Positions 1-14,100 of a DNA stretch of 64,000 nucleotides are shown here, piece after piece. The notes beneath the pieces were generated by a model. It was given only the letters and a program-made list of their open reading frames with translations. It ran no database searches and was not told the DNA's origin. Position 1 is the first letter of the stretch. Each line of letters opens with the position of its first letter. The stretch spans positions 806,001 to 870,000 of the forward strand of contig JAZGTN010000027.1 of assembly GCA_037783415.1 (NCBI GenBank), written 5' to 3'. The DNA is from Leptasterias polaris. Taxonomy: Eukaryota; Echinodermata; Asteroidea; Forcipulatida; Asteriidae. The translations under genes and the position numbers were made by a program.

Positions 1-3000
1 TGGCAGGTGTTTCTGTTGTGCTTTCTTTAGTTATGTTTTTAAGTGACGGGGGGGGGGGGGGGGGGGGGGGGAGGGGGAGACACACACATTTACATTCTTG
101 GGAAGCAACATTTGCATAATTAAAGACTGGATTCTTTAGCTTCAGCTGGCTGTATGGGGAAGTATCAAATGAAGACTGACCAGTGTATGAGAAGATTCAA
201 TCTGACAAATCAACTTTACAGGGATGAGAAGTAAGTTTTAGACTTTGATCTGAACTCAGACTTTATTATGTCTGCCTTGAGAGAAAAAAAATAGCTGTTG
301 ATTTCTACAGCTAGAAAGGAATCCTGTTCTTTAATCACTTTCTCCAGTGCTCTTAGGATACTGTTCCAAGAAGCTCCTTGATATCTAGTATAACCCTAGG
401 GATTACCAAAAGGTGAAAACTCCATCATTTCAACATACCTCCTAAAATTTGGATCCTAGTTTCAGACCATCACCACTGATTTAAGTTGTTTGATTGAGCA
501 AACATACAATTGGCCGTCGCAGATTTTATTTTAGAAAAAATAATCGGCAGAAAAACAAGCAATGTTAAAAAAAATTCAAAATGGCTTTCTTAATTTCAAA
601 ATTTGAGTATGTGATGGCCCTGTTGCAAAACATCTTTCTTATGATATACTCTGACTGTGGGGCAAATTCAAAGCTTGTATCATCGAAGGCACGATCCCAT
701 TACCTGACGTACTAATACTCTCAATTTACAACTTTGTCCGGCTTGGAATTATCCTGCCACAATGTCTGTCCCTGTTCATTAATTTACACTGAGCACAATT
801 TTGTCAAATCATGATTTTTGTTTTATTTTGTGGCAGTCTTAAAATAGATAGAGATTTCACAACGCCATGGTGTCTGGCAAAAATATATCTTAAAATGATA
901 AAAACATCTTTTAAAAAAGCTCCTTGTAAATTATAGAAATAATCAGTTTCCTCCTACTTTTTTGACAACATCAACAAGTTTGGCTTCCGTCAAGAGAGGG
1001 TTTCGTACTTTGCATTACGAGCAGACGTTGCGGACATGCTCAGCATGCATTTCACTTTCACAGCAATTGCAATGTACATTGTAGGTTGTACACTACATTT
1101 CATACTCCACTATGCAGGTCCCAGGGGTTCGTTTACCCGTCATTAATTTCATTTCAATGCAGACCTGGTGCTGACAAGTGGACTGTCATTGATGACCACA
1201 TACACAACTACATGCTGATGATTCACACTGTGGTTGTGGTTGACTATTTAATGACAATGTAATGAGATGGGTTTCTGTAGCTTTTCAGTCTGGTCTGTTG
1301 GTGTGAGACAAAGGCCCCTGTGCAGTGTACATAAAGAATTAATCAGGATACATTACAATGTCTGGGTTATTCATTGTAAGCCAATATCCCAAATGTCTGG
1401 TGATACATGTTTGAGAAGACCAGAGTGTGTTGCATTTTGGGGGGTTTAATGATTGGTAAATTTATAGTGCTAAGTTAATTACCACTTACAGGAAATGTGA
1501 GAATATTTTATACACAAATTATTCGAAAATTAAAGTGTTCAGATTCTGCAATCATTAAAAAGAAGGATTCAAGTTGCAAACTTTGTTTTAAGAAGGGCTA
1601 ATTGGGATTTTCCGATCTGATAAAAACTTAAAGTAGTTAACGGGAAACTATAGAGTAGAAATTTATATTCTGGTGGTCAGGACCTGGCATACCATAGAGC
1701 AAGAACGTATTTGTCATGATTGTTAAAAATACCTTGCTGCATATTTACTCCTCCTTGTAATTTTGAATGACGAGTATTTCCAGTAGATGTATTCTTGGGA
1801 TGATTTCGTACATAGTATGTGTACCATGGAGGTAGATAAATACAAGGAAACACATTGAGAGACCGGACAGCCAGTTAAGCTCATTTGCATGGGGGGGGGG
1901 GGAATGCTATACAAATCCAATTGAACCATCAGCTGATCACCGCTGATTTAAGGACATTTCTGCACAGAGTCTAATGCGGGGAGACGACTTTCCTCACTGA
2001 AATCATTTATTACATTGGCCCAATATTATGGCACTGCTTGCCATGGAATTCTGCGCTTACCGTATATGCCCTGCAGCGACCCATAAGAATATGTGCTTAA
2101 CAGGGCACTGTATAAGCGCATAATTCTTTGATTAAGCAGTGCCATGAAACTGGGCCCAGTATGAAAGGTTCTGCTAAACTTGCATGAATCCAATGAAATT
2201 ATGTGTAATTTTTGGCGGGATATTCAAAAAGGCCTCTGGCATGCATCTCCTTTGTATCAATAAGAAGTCAATAATGTACAAGTGTCTTTTGTTTTCAGAA
2301 TATCATTTTCTTTGTTAATATGAAGTGTTTTATCGACTATACTACTTTTATTATGCTGTCTGTTTTATTTTGGCTGAGTTCAAATTTTTTTTTTCAATTA
2401 GTTTTTGGCTTAAAGTTTGTGCATATATATTTTGGTTTTTTTTTGCAACCATTTTGATGTTTTGGGTTAGTAAAGGTAAGAGTGTCAGATGTTAGTGTCA
2501 CTCTCTTTTGATTTTTGATTTGATTTTATTGATGTTTTTTGGTGGGGTGTTTCTACCTGATGGCCCTGGTTTCATAATATAATGCTCTAGCACATTCATG
2601 TACTTTTGGTCACTTTTTTGTGTAGGATGGACCACCAAGGACCAAAACAGTTATACTAAAGTTTTCAAACATTTTTGATATTCAAAGTCATTTTCTCTGC
2701 ACATGTGCGAGCAATTCCACAGACCATTACAAGTTTATATCTGGGTTTTGCTGGTTATTTCAAATCACATAACTCCTCCCTTCTGATCATTTTTGTATTT
2801 TTTAATTACCAGTAACAAAACAACAGTGGCATGGAACTTTAAACCTTTGATCAGCCTCTTGCTGGGTCTCCTTCTCTTCCTGCCGCCATGTTTGTACCAA
2901 ACTTAAGTTTCTGTTTGCTTCTTTGAAGTTTTTGGAAACAGCATGTAAAGGCTTTTACTACCAGCATGATATGATAAAGTTGAGCCTTTCTGTACAGAGA

Positions 3001-5005
3001 GACTGTAATGAAAGCTTCAGTAGTGGCTCAACTTATCAGTCATCCTTCATTCTGGACTCTGTACTAAAAATGGCTGCCAACCATATCGGCTGCAACGATC
3101 ACTTGCCTAATGATCCATTATACATCATAAAGACTTCATACTATGCATTAATGTGCAAATATAATTTGGAAGAATAAAAGCTTCCATTATGTGCTTTTTA
3201 TTTTATTGTTGTGAGTATTCTGTACTAATTACTTCATAGCTTATGAACCCAACAGCAGTACAGCATCAAGACAGAATTGTCAGAATCAACCAGCTTCAAT
3301 AGTATGCGTACTGTATATCATAAACAAGACACTTATGTGAAGACTGTTAAAAAAATCAGTCAATAATGATTTGTACGTTATACACTCAGCCTTGATCTCT
3401 CCCTGATCTTTTCCATCACGTCATGAAGGGCTCCCGCTACCAAGGGCTCCGCTTCCAAGTCTCCCTGTTGCAAAATCATGCTATTTATGAGCCGGGAGTA
3501 TAAACTCGGTTGGATCAAGTATATGCGGAGGGGAAAAAAACCCTATCTTTTCATCATCATGCATCGCTAGGCTGAAGTCGTATCAACTCTTTTGCCTGAG
3601 AGAGCTGTAAAGAGGGATAGATGGAAACATGAGACTGTGGATTGCGCCAGAGAAGCCCCCCCAACAATGACCTACACATATCTCCAGGAGGCAGCAGTTA
3701 TTGCAGTTATTGCATCATTGCAACAAGTTAGCAAGGATCGGATTCACCAATGGCTGTAAAGAACTCAGGTGGATAGCAGAAAGCAGAGAGATTATTAGTT
3801 GTTCCAGTTGGAGGATCCATTGTTGCTCATGCTCAATGAGTGTTTTGACTTCTATTTTTGGAACTGTAATGAGATAAGAGCCGTCTTAAATGAACGGATT
3901 GAAGACACGTATCACATCTCCACTGACCCTAAACGCCAGAATGAAATAGACCTTTTTTTTTTTTTCAACCCACGAAAAGCTAGTACGTAGCTTGAACAGT
4001 AGATACGTTTGAGAGTCAAACTGACGTGGGTGCCTAATACAGTCCAACTTTCATCCTAGCCGATCAGTTTAGAAATTGTTATAGCAATTGATCACCTTTG
4101 TATATTGATGTTCAGGCTTGGTGCATTTAACAGTAACAATACTTAATAATGTGCATATTAATTTGTTTTTTAAATACTATTGATGTATCAAGGGCAATGG
4201 TATAATAACTCTCAGAATCCTTGCCCCCCTCCCATGTTGCCCCCACCCCGATGAGATTAAACATATGTACAAATCAATGGTTCGATACATTGAATAACAC
4301 CCCCCCCACCCCCATCTCCAATTATATCTAGCCACCCTCCCCTAAAAAAATATATATATATAAAAATATTCTGCCACTGTCCAATGGTTCTATGATATTT
4401 ATTCTTGAACCTCTACTTTGGCAAATCCTATCGATACCACTTACATACAATGTTTTTTATTGCATCAGAATAAAATTTAGCTTTGCGCCTTGTTTACGAA
4501 CGTTAGGAAAGCAGGTCACCATTAACATGCATTTCAGCGGTGAACACTGGTTGTGAAAGATGACAGCAGCGAGAATTAATTGCCCCAGATTGCAAGAGAC
4601 AATTATATTCCTGTTGAAAATTAATGTATGGACATCCATTATGCCTTCAGTCAGAAATGCCTTGCAGAAGTTTGGAAGCTTCTAATGCTGATTTAGCATC
4701 TTCTGTATATATTGCTCTAAACATGACATGCATGTATAAGTTTCATATAAGCAACAGACATTTGATTGATTTTCCCTTTTTATACTCAATATTTTACGAA
4801 ACAATTTCAGTAGCATTTTCTCAGTCACTTTTTGTATGTCAAATTTACATATTAGGTTTTCTTTCTGTTAGTATTAGATATCCCTTGTTATTGCCTTTAC
4901 AAAAGTCACTATAAGGGAAATCTGTCTTTTTAACTCGTGAATATCTATTCTTTAACAAATCATTTCGTTATCCATTTCAATTGTTCTCCCTGTGTTATAT
5001 TGTAG
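1..5005. other. Non-coding DNA upstream of first visible RasGRP exon
   Basis: Both strands were scanned for the missing RasGRP N terminus (a segment ending CYF-R); nothing convincing was found. Contains a poly-G run at 50-71, an inverted-repeat element at 2017-2157, and C-rich low complexity at 4220-4340. Probably an intron plus upstream sequence. Confidence 0.5.
2017..2157. mobile_element. MITE-like element, GGGCCCAATTTCAT family (short copy)
   Basis: Begins GGCCCAATATTATGGCACTG and ends with the near complement CAGTGCCATGAAACTGGGCC. Internal arms pair further (GCGCTTACCG / TAAGCGCATAA). Non-autonomous hairpin; other copies at 21780, 24480, 28086, 30096 and 37522. Confidence 0.7.
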
Positions 5006-5137
5006 GTACTGGATTGTACACTGTCCTATGCACTTTGACCTAGATCAGGGTCTCTCGGAGGTCATGGGTCAACTGCAAAGCATCATGCATGCAGAAGGCA
5101 ACAGCCAACTCAAACATGTGATAGACATCTCTAATGT
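5006..5137 (+). CDS. RasGRP exon: end of RasGEF-N region
   Basis: Acceptor TGTAG precedes 5006; a strong donor GTGAGT starts at 5138. The exon begins with one base completing a codon (Arg in relatives), then reads YWIVHCPMHFDLDQGLSEVM, continuing to IDISNV. It matches the RYWI...DLGL...IDIS segment of vertebrate RasGRPs. It ends in phase 2 and joins 9638 to give V-PSYDWMR. This is the most upstream exon found. Confidence 0.88.
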
Positions 5138-8100
5138 GTGAGTATACTCCTCAGTATTTGTCTAGTCGTCCCCGTCTCCACATACCAGTCTCATTATCGC
5201 ACGATTTTTTGTGTTGTCTTGGGATAGAAGTCTCAGGATCCCATTGTGAGAAGCCAAGCGCCGGAGTGTTTACTCAACGAGCCCAGAGTGACCCTTTTTA
5301 GTGCTATGAGTGACACTAAACTGTCTCACTGAGGCCAAGCCCTCGTTTGGTTTGTTTCTGCAAATGTTTGCTCGCACACGACTGAAAAGTGCAAAACATT
5401 TAAGTGAGGGAGGGGGGGGGGGGGGGGGGGGTTGACGAAATGACTGGTCATGGACAGCAGATGAATATCTTTTACCCTGGAATCTGAACCAGCTATCTGA
5501 GCAGGGGACCTGAACTGAAGCCAATGCAAATATCATTCAGTGTTTAGAAAGGGGGTTATGTCACCAGCCAAGCCTAGAGGCCTGAAGACTATCTCTCCAT
5601 CAAGAGACTCGCCATCTTAAGGAGAGACAAGGGTAGAGCTAGAGCTAGAGCTTGTATTACTGTTTTCATAACCTCTCCTACAAATTAAGACATCTTTGAT
5701 CTGTGGTCTTACAGAGTGAACATTCAACAACTTATTTAAATTAATACCCTTATTTTCAGGGACAAACATTTGTGTACCGTGGGATTTCAATGTGAAGCCT
5801 CTTTGCCACTAAATTCATAAACATATCAATCTGAATTCCAAATTAAGTACAAAACTTTCATTCTCATTTTGGGGAAACATTTCAGAAATGAGCCACAGGA
5901 GTTCATGGGGAATAGATGATCAAATGAATAACTCAAGGGTTTATAATTCAATGGATGAGATGAATCTGCCTCCCCCTTCTCGGTTTCAACCCCTTCCCCC
6001 TCTTTGTCTCAGTCTCTGTTTGCCAAACGACGGTACTCCACTCCCATGGTGCCTACTGTCTGTCCATCCAGGGCCGCTGATTGCATGCCGTCGTTCCCCG
6101 GCCCCGTATTGCACAAGGGTAAATGTTTCATTCGAGTGGCTCAAACCGCAAACCTAGATATGAAATCGAGCGGGAAAATAACTGCAAGATATTGTTGCGG
6201 GTTTGTTTGGGGAGCCATGATTGGAATCCGTCTAGTCAGTGTCTGCTGGAGACTGCTCAGTAATAACAAAAAAGCTACGCCTGTCAAGTATTAATTTTAA
6301 GATGGTGCAGCATTACATATGTACTCAACAAAAAAGGTCGTCTTTAAATTAAATATCCAACTCTTTAAAAATACTTTTTACAACTATAGTAAATTTTACT
6401 ATATTTATCTCCCGGTTCTTATCTGGATGGCAACTATTTGGGAGAAATGTGGAAAACATTGGTTCTCTTTGAGCTAAAGAAAAGGTAATCTGGGCTTTGA
6501 GGGGATCATTTTCTTAACTTTTCGTATTATATAGAAAACAAAACAAAGACACGTCTCCCCCTGTTTCCATTATGAACAAAATGAAAACAATAAAATATTA
6601 TACATGATTGGTGAGGATAAGGAACACTACTGCTTTATTTTAGTCTGAAAGCTTACTGATTGTGAAATTCACACTTAGAACAATTTTGGGGGGTGAAATG
6701 TTTCCCTCTGAAATGAGTCACATTCAAGAAAGCTGTATTAACTGAAAACCTATTTTTTGTAAATTAAAAATGTAATAGCTAATTTCAGTTGTACAACAAT
6801 GTTACAACCAAAATTAAAGACTGTGTGTTTACATGCTGAAAATTGTGCATGGTTTTTCACTATTTTCTCCTGACTTACAGAATGGATTAAGCCCAAATTT
6901 TCACAGGTTTGTTATTTGTCAGCTCTACCAAATCCTGTAGGTCCTATAAGTTCAAAACTTTTCAGGACAGGACTGATGGAGATTAAGGTGCGGGATTCTG
7001 CAATTATGTCCCTTAGAATTGTACATGCTTACAGATTGCCATAAGCATAGAATTATGTAGTAAGCATCGCCATGAAATTGATCCCCTGGTTTGATAATAT
7101 ACGATCAGTTCCAGTTATCCAGTACAGTACCTTTTATTCAAAGATTGCTCAGAAAATTTTGATTTAAAAAAAAGAAAGTTATGTGTAATTCCTAGACTAA
7201 AAAACAAACATGTGTATATGTGTTCTCCAATTTATTTTTTTATTTTTATTTAATGCCCAGACCATAATTTCACCAAAAAATGAGTTCTGCGTTGAATGCT
7301 TTATAAACATATCTGCGTTGAATGCTTTATAAACATATCTGCATTTAGTTTTATTTTGTAAAAATGCCAAATCTAGTGTTTTGTTTGAGAACACTTTGAC
7401 ATGGAGCTTCATCAAATCTCTTTCTTCTGCCATAGGCCTTCAACTTAATAACCAGTACAAAATATAATAGGCAAACTGAATGAAACAAGCTAAGAAAAAT
7501 AACACATACGGTTCATTTAGTAGATTTGTTATTGCTATAGCTGTTTCACGAAAGAAAATAAATAAATATCAAACCCGTATAAATCTTTTTGGACATTCTT
7601 TGCTCACTCATCTGAAACTGTATGAAACCGAAACGTGTTTTTAATGCAACTGAAACGAAGGACCTTTTTTTAACCTTAGGAACAGATTCTTTTGTCCGGT
7701 ATTATACTCTGGGGGATTTGTGCAAATGGTTTGAATCTTGTGTGTCAATGACTAGGCTTATAAAAGAAACACTGCTGTATAAACAGATAAACAAAACCGT
7801 CATTTAAATTATTTACTTCAACAAGGCCATTGAGCAAATTATGTTTCTGTATCTAGTAGCAGGCTTAAACAAACAACTTTGTCACTAAAAAAAAATAGAA
7901 ACAAAAAACTTGCAAGTAATTTTAGTTTTGTCCAACACCCAGGCAATGTTTATATTTATACCCTGTACTTTCTCTGGGTGCATTGGAAAGACGCTGACAT
8001 TGAGTTTGTCTGACATTGGCTCACCTGAGTTTCCTGTTTGTCCTCGAAGCAATCTTTCTTGTTCCCCTGTGACATTATTCCTCTTAGCCTTGTTCACTGT

Positions 8101-11100
8101 GTAATTGCTTCTGCCTACCTGTTTTAATTATAACACAAACCTTGTTTTTAGCTAAACCTTTGAAATCTGAAATCAACCTTCTCATAGACTCTTGTTTGTT
8201 CCTCTTATTAAGTATCATGTGCAGGGTTCTGTCTTTACTATAAGCCTACTTGCTTACAAGTATTTCTTAATCATAACATGTGTTCTTTCTCATCGATCAG
8301 GCAGTTCTTTTAAGTCTTTGATGTTAAGTTTTGTTTTTGGGTGGTTTTTCCCCCAGTTTATTTCAGATGTTTTATTGAATAACTAAGGAACACATATATT
8401 TTTTAGTTTTTTGTTAGCTTCATACTGTGGAATACATATAATTAAGGAAAACATATATATGTTAGTTTTTCGTTAGCTTCATTCCATGCAAACATGCAGA
8501 CATTTTTGATACCTGGACCCAAAATATACAATGAGCACTACAAGAGAATGTGGATACTTACTTCAGAAATTTTGCAGCTTTATTTTATTTTTTATTTTAC
8601 ACCAAGAAGAAAAGAAAAGAAAACCCCTGGCTTGATTCAATGCTATGTATATTTTGTCAGACAAAATTTGCTCCTTCACTGTCAATCCTGATTATTCCAA
8701 TCTGTCACTTTGTACTCTAATCTCTGTGGTACTCAACTTTTTTTCCTTTTTCTTCAAAGGCATCTTTCATCATGCAAATTTGATGCTGTCAAAGAAGATG
8801 CTTGAAATACCAGATGATCTTAAGGGATGAAAGACATAAAAATTCAAAGGACATTTTCCCTTTTCAAAAAACGAACGATGTTTTTTTACCGTATGCACAT
8901 GCATGCTAAATAAACACGTTGGTTCTTTTACTTTATCTAAGATGTGATTATTTTTCTTTTGTCCATGCGTAGTTTTATTTCACACTGTAATTGTCAAATT
9001 TTTCAAAGGTTGTTCTGCATCTGCTTAGAGCTTTGGTAGCCTTTAAAGAACTGAAAATCTTTGTTTTAAATATTAGGGGGAAAAATTGTGTTTCTTTGTT
9101 CAACCCAAAGTAATAAAACAATTATATAACATACAAGCATGGTATTCTTCCTACGTCTGATTTCCTTTTCTTCTTTTTTTGCCCTTGGAAAAATCAGAAA
9201 AATTGTGATTAAATAGCCTGAAGAGTTCTTTGAGCCTACACGATGCGTTTACGTAGTTCAGCCCCGGTACTCATGAAAACGTTCCTACTTTTTTTCCAAG
9301 GACCAAATATCATGTCATACATGTATTAAGAAATAACTTGACAGTCAAACTTTATGCTTGTACCTTCTGTCTGAGCACAGACCTTTTTTGTTCTATTTAC
9401 TTCCCTGTTGGTGTGGCAAAGAAGAAGAAGCTATTAAGTGGAAAAAGGTCGTTTAATAAATGGATGTCTAAGTAGATCATGGTACTTCAAGGGAAATGGC
9501 CTTCAAAGGCCCACATTACGTTTAATGTCCTCTAATGTCCACAAAGTGATAAACATTTATGTTTTGTGGAAACATTAAACTACAAAGTACATTCAAGGCC
9601 ATTAAATTGCAAGTTGTTTATTTCTCTCCCGGTGCAGACCAAGTTACGACTGGATGCGGGTCATTTCAGTACGGAACCCTTCTATGAGAACCAATCGCAA
9701 AGTCTCTCTGGTCTTCAATCACCTTGAACCTGGTGAACTGGCCAATCATCTTACATTCCTTGAATACAAAATCTTCAGAAGACTGAACGTAAGTGTGCTA
9801 CATTGTTGCGGTGGGAACTGCTCAGAAAAGTGGTTTAACTTAATTGAATTGAGCCCACACAGAAAAGTGTAAGGACAGATCACATAAAAAGTTACATTCT
9901 TATATTTGTATATGTGTGTGTTAAGTTGTCATTTAGCCTTTGAAAACGACTCTGCTAGGGTCAAACCGACTCTGCTAGGGTCAATTGACTATGCTAGGGT
10001 CAAACGACTCTGTGAGGGTCATGAGGCCATTACCACTTATCAAAAAATTACATGCAAAGAATATCAGTAGAATCTGTTTCATGGTCGAGACAGAATCATA
10101 TCTTTTCTTTTTGATATCTACACCCCCCCCCCCCACCTCTCTGTTAATTTTTTTTTATATTTAAAGCTTTGGTTTACATGAATTGCAGTACACCATACAT
10201 GTTTGTGTATTTTCTCAATTCTTGGTTGTATACATTCATCAGATATGGTTCTGACAATTAATCTAATGAGGATTGCGGAGGCACCTTGTACATAAAACTC
10301 TCTCTATAGTTGTGGTTTTGAAAAAACAACAACAACAACAACGGTGGGCAATTAACTATATTGGTCTTTTTATTGTTTGTACTAGTCAGCTCTGCGACTT
10401 TGTGTTTACAGTGTTTCTGTGGAGGGGTTTGTCGATTTTAAAAAACAAATCTATTTTTTAGTTCGCAGACTTGAAAAGTTATGCCCTCTCTGGTCAGCTG
10501 AAGGACAATCTCAAGTTGGAGCGTTCTATTGGTCTGTTTAATGGCCTATCACTATGGATACAGTGTATGATTCTCAGCAGACATACGCCCAAGCAGAGGG
10601 CAGAGGTCATCACCAAGTTCGTTGAAGTCTCAAAGGTCAGTGAACCATTACAGTCATTTCATTTTCGCTCCATTCCTTTGTAAATAGACTGTGCAAGTCT
10701 CGCACATATTTGAACATTGGGATCCTTAAAGTGCCCTTGAGAGGTTGTTCCAATATGCGTGAGACTTGCACGGTCTATTTCAACTTTTTAGGATGAAATT
10801 CCTGCATTTGCTGTGTAAGCTTTTCACTTAATAATTTTTTTTTTTTAAAGTTTCCAAACCTCGTCTCTGCTGGTAGCGCTGTATGCTGGGAACATTTGTA
10901 TGTATAATGATCTCAATTTTATGTTGGGTTGTTTTATTCACGTTGCATCATAATTGTACTTGATTGTTGCCAATGTGTTATTCATCTCTATAAATCTAGT
11001 GGCCTCCAGTAAAGGCTGTGTCCGAATTGGTGGCTATGGCTACGGCTGGAATACCGTGCTATCATGCGTTGAAGTAGAGGATGACCTTAGCAATACCCTT

Positions 11101-14100
11101 AGCAACAGCCATAGCCATGGCCTGAATTTCATTTGCATTGCCATGGCAGTACATTTCTTAACGGGTTTTTTATCATCACATTTGTACAATCTAAGAAATT
11201 TTAATGTGGTATACCAACGCCTCCCCTCTGAACCGTTTGGAAAAACGTTATTTCTCTAACTGATATCTATCCTGCAGAGATTAAAACGGCTGAATAACTT
11301 TAACACCTTGATGGCTGTAGTTGGAGGATTGAGTCACAGCTCTCTCGCGAGACTCAGGCAGACTCTGGCCTATGTCTCATCGGACACTCAGAAGGTATTC
11401 TATCTGTCAAATTATGAGACCATTTGATTTTAGAGAGGTTTTTTGATGAGCACCGTTGAAGCGTCTGTTGTGTTGGTGTAGTTATCCAACTGTTTCAGTG
11501 GAATGCTCAAAATTCTTCACTGATAATAACCTTCTTTTTTCTTCTTTTTTTCGCGTGTTTTTTAAAGATGATTAGAGCATCTGCTTAAAACAATGTAGTG
11601 TTGTATTTTTGCTCTTCCACAAGCCAATGTTCATGTATATGAAGCCCTTTAGAGGTACAGCTGTGGTGCTTAAATGCAAACCTTCCTCGATTAATTCCAC
11701 TCTGAAAATGTTTACTTCTATTATTACTCTCTATGTCTATACATTTTTTTTTTATACTTATTTTTTAAGTCCAAGGACAGAATCATATTGCGTGTCTCGT
11801 TTTGTTTTTTAATTCAATTAATTTGTATACCATGATTGTTGAAAAGTTTGTTCATTTACAAATTACAGACAGAGGTCATTTTGTTTTTGTTTTGTGGGTT
11901 TGAGTTGACAACATCTAGACACTTGATTTTCTCTTAATGTAGCCAATCAACAATAGACCAATCCATTAAGCCCTGCCTCCTTACGAGTTGACCAATCACA
12001 GCCACGAAACCTGATCACCATTAGAGCAAAGATCACCAAACGGCTCAAATGGTGATCAGATTTCGCGGCTGTGATTGGTCAATGAGAAATGGGCGGGGCT
12101 TAATGGATCGGTGTATTCTGTTGGTCATCAACAAATCAGTTCACCTCAAAACTCCTTAACTCTCGAAGTAAATCACCACTCCACTTGAGTTGTAGTCAGT
12201 ATTAAACATGTGTATGGGGCACAAAACAGGCTTTCTCGTTTGGCTTTTATTGGCCTAAAACAAAGATTTATTTCACTTCCAGCTTTTTTCACTCCCATCT
12301 TTTTTTATTTATAAAACAGACAATATCAGAGATGACCGAGTTGCTTTCCTCAGCATGTAATTTCAGCAACTACCGCAAGGCGCTGCAAGAAGCACGAGGC
12401 TTCAAGATCCCAATCCTGTGAGTAATCTTCATATTTCTCAGTCAGGATCAATGCATGCACTTCACTGATACTATCTAAACCCAGACAATGAGCTTACAAT
12501 ATTCTGCCGCCCACTCGTTGAATCTCAAGGCGATTGCGCTGCCCATGTCCTAATCTCTGTATCTTTATTCATATTGTAGTTGAGGATAAAATATATACCC
12601 TTGTGGGAGTTTTTCAATCCTTGTATGTTAGATTTGTTTTGCTTCCCCCCCACCCCCTCTCTATTATTTGAACAAGCATCATTCTCACTCCACATTTTGC
12701 TGACGGCATTTTGGATAATAACCCATCAATGATCCTAACAAGTTTTTGGGGGCTGAGGGATACCCCTCCCTTTTAAAACTCCTGGATCCATGCCTGGATG
12801 CATTATGACCCCAGAACGACGACCCTTCATTCAACAGATATATGGAAAGTTGCACTATGTTTGTCATAAATTATCCCCACACTCTTCAAAATCTGCATAC
12901 GTTCATTTGAAGTTGTTTGCAATCAACCCTATCCCCCAATATCTCCAAGAATTCTCCTGCACCGTGTAGGGTCAAAGGATGGAATGATAGAGGACCTGGA
13001 ATGCATGCTATGTTTGGATATTAGTTAGGACTTCAGAAAGGAATGTAATACCATAGGTGTTATCTATGGGTGTACCTCACCGAAGATAGAGGTCCCACAA
13101 TAATCCATGCAAATCATTTAATAGTAAAAAACAAATTTACACATCTGTTTGATACAGCAACACCAAAACTTGATTTTTCTGAATCATTTTATACCTGGGT
13201 ACAGGCCCTTCGAGTGTGAGCTACCATCACTCACACACAAACACACACATGTTTGTGAATCCCGCTAATCATAGACTTTTCTTTGTTCTCCCATTGTTTG
13301 TTTGTTGTGATCAAACTAAGAGACCACACAGACGGAAAAATGCATCCTTGTGGAGCACTCTTTTGTTCTTTCCTTTGTCCCTGCACTTAACAGTTTCCCA
13401 TAGACTTTGTACACAAATTTCCTTGTGGAGCACCCCGGTCTTTAGAAATTCCATGTGGAGTCCTTTTGTTTTCCCTTTTTTGTTTTGTCCTTGGTCTCCA
13501 GAAGGTACCGAAAGTGAGAGCAATTGTTCAGGGCCTAGCCTACCCCAAGTACCCAAAGTTGAGGGTTAAAAAACCACAGTATATAAAATATTGGAACCTA
13601 TTTCAACAATCCCTAAAAAGTAATTTAAAATTTGCGATTTACAGATATTTTTGAGAATATATGACACTTGGCGCATTGATTGAGTCACTATTTAGTCTGT
13701 CAAACCTGATAGTGTGGTTCTGGTTGAAAAATAGATTGATTGGACAGAGGGTACATGGGGTAACATTTAAAATGTATATGTTTTTCTTCCTAATGAACTA
13801 ACCTCTATTGTTTTTCCCCAATGTTCTTTTCTTTCATTCTTCTTCTTCTTCTTTGTGGCTGTTAATCTAAAGAGGTAAGCAGTCTTTTAGCACGGTACAC
13901 TCCTACATTTATTAATCTTTTTTTTTTTTAGCTGGGTAACATCTTCCTCGCTTTGTTGCATGTATGTAATCATTCATAAAATTCAGAAACAGGTGTTTGT
14001 GTCAAAAATGACATGTCACAGACCACTTGTCTCCATTGTGCTCTTTTCCCCCTTTTTCCCCGAAAATGCATGGTGCCTGCTTTTTTGTTGTGGTGAATGC

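Noticed and set aside
181..236. GATGAGAA-GTAAGT donor-like site as end of an upstream exon
   Set aside because: The preceding frame (QLYRDEK) does not resemble RasGRP and phase does not fit the 5006 exon.
2923..3177. 84-codon + frame before RasGRP, considered as a missing N-terminal exon
   Set aside because: Text does not match the RasGRP N terminus and has no suitable donor leading to phase 2 of the 5006 exon.
5270..5536. Open frame with a proline run on the - strand
   Set aside because: The prolines come from a G homopolymer at 5411-5430 and no family resemblance is visible.
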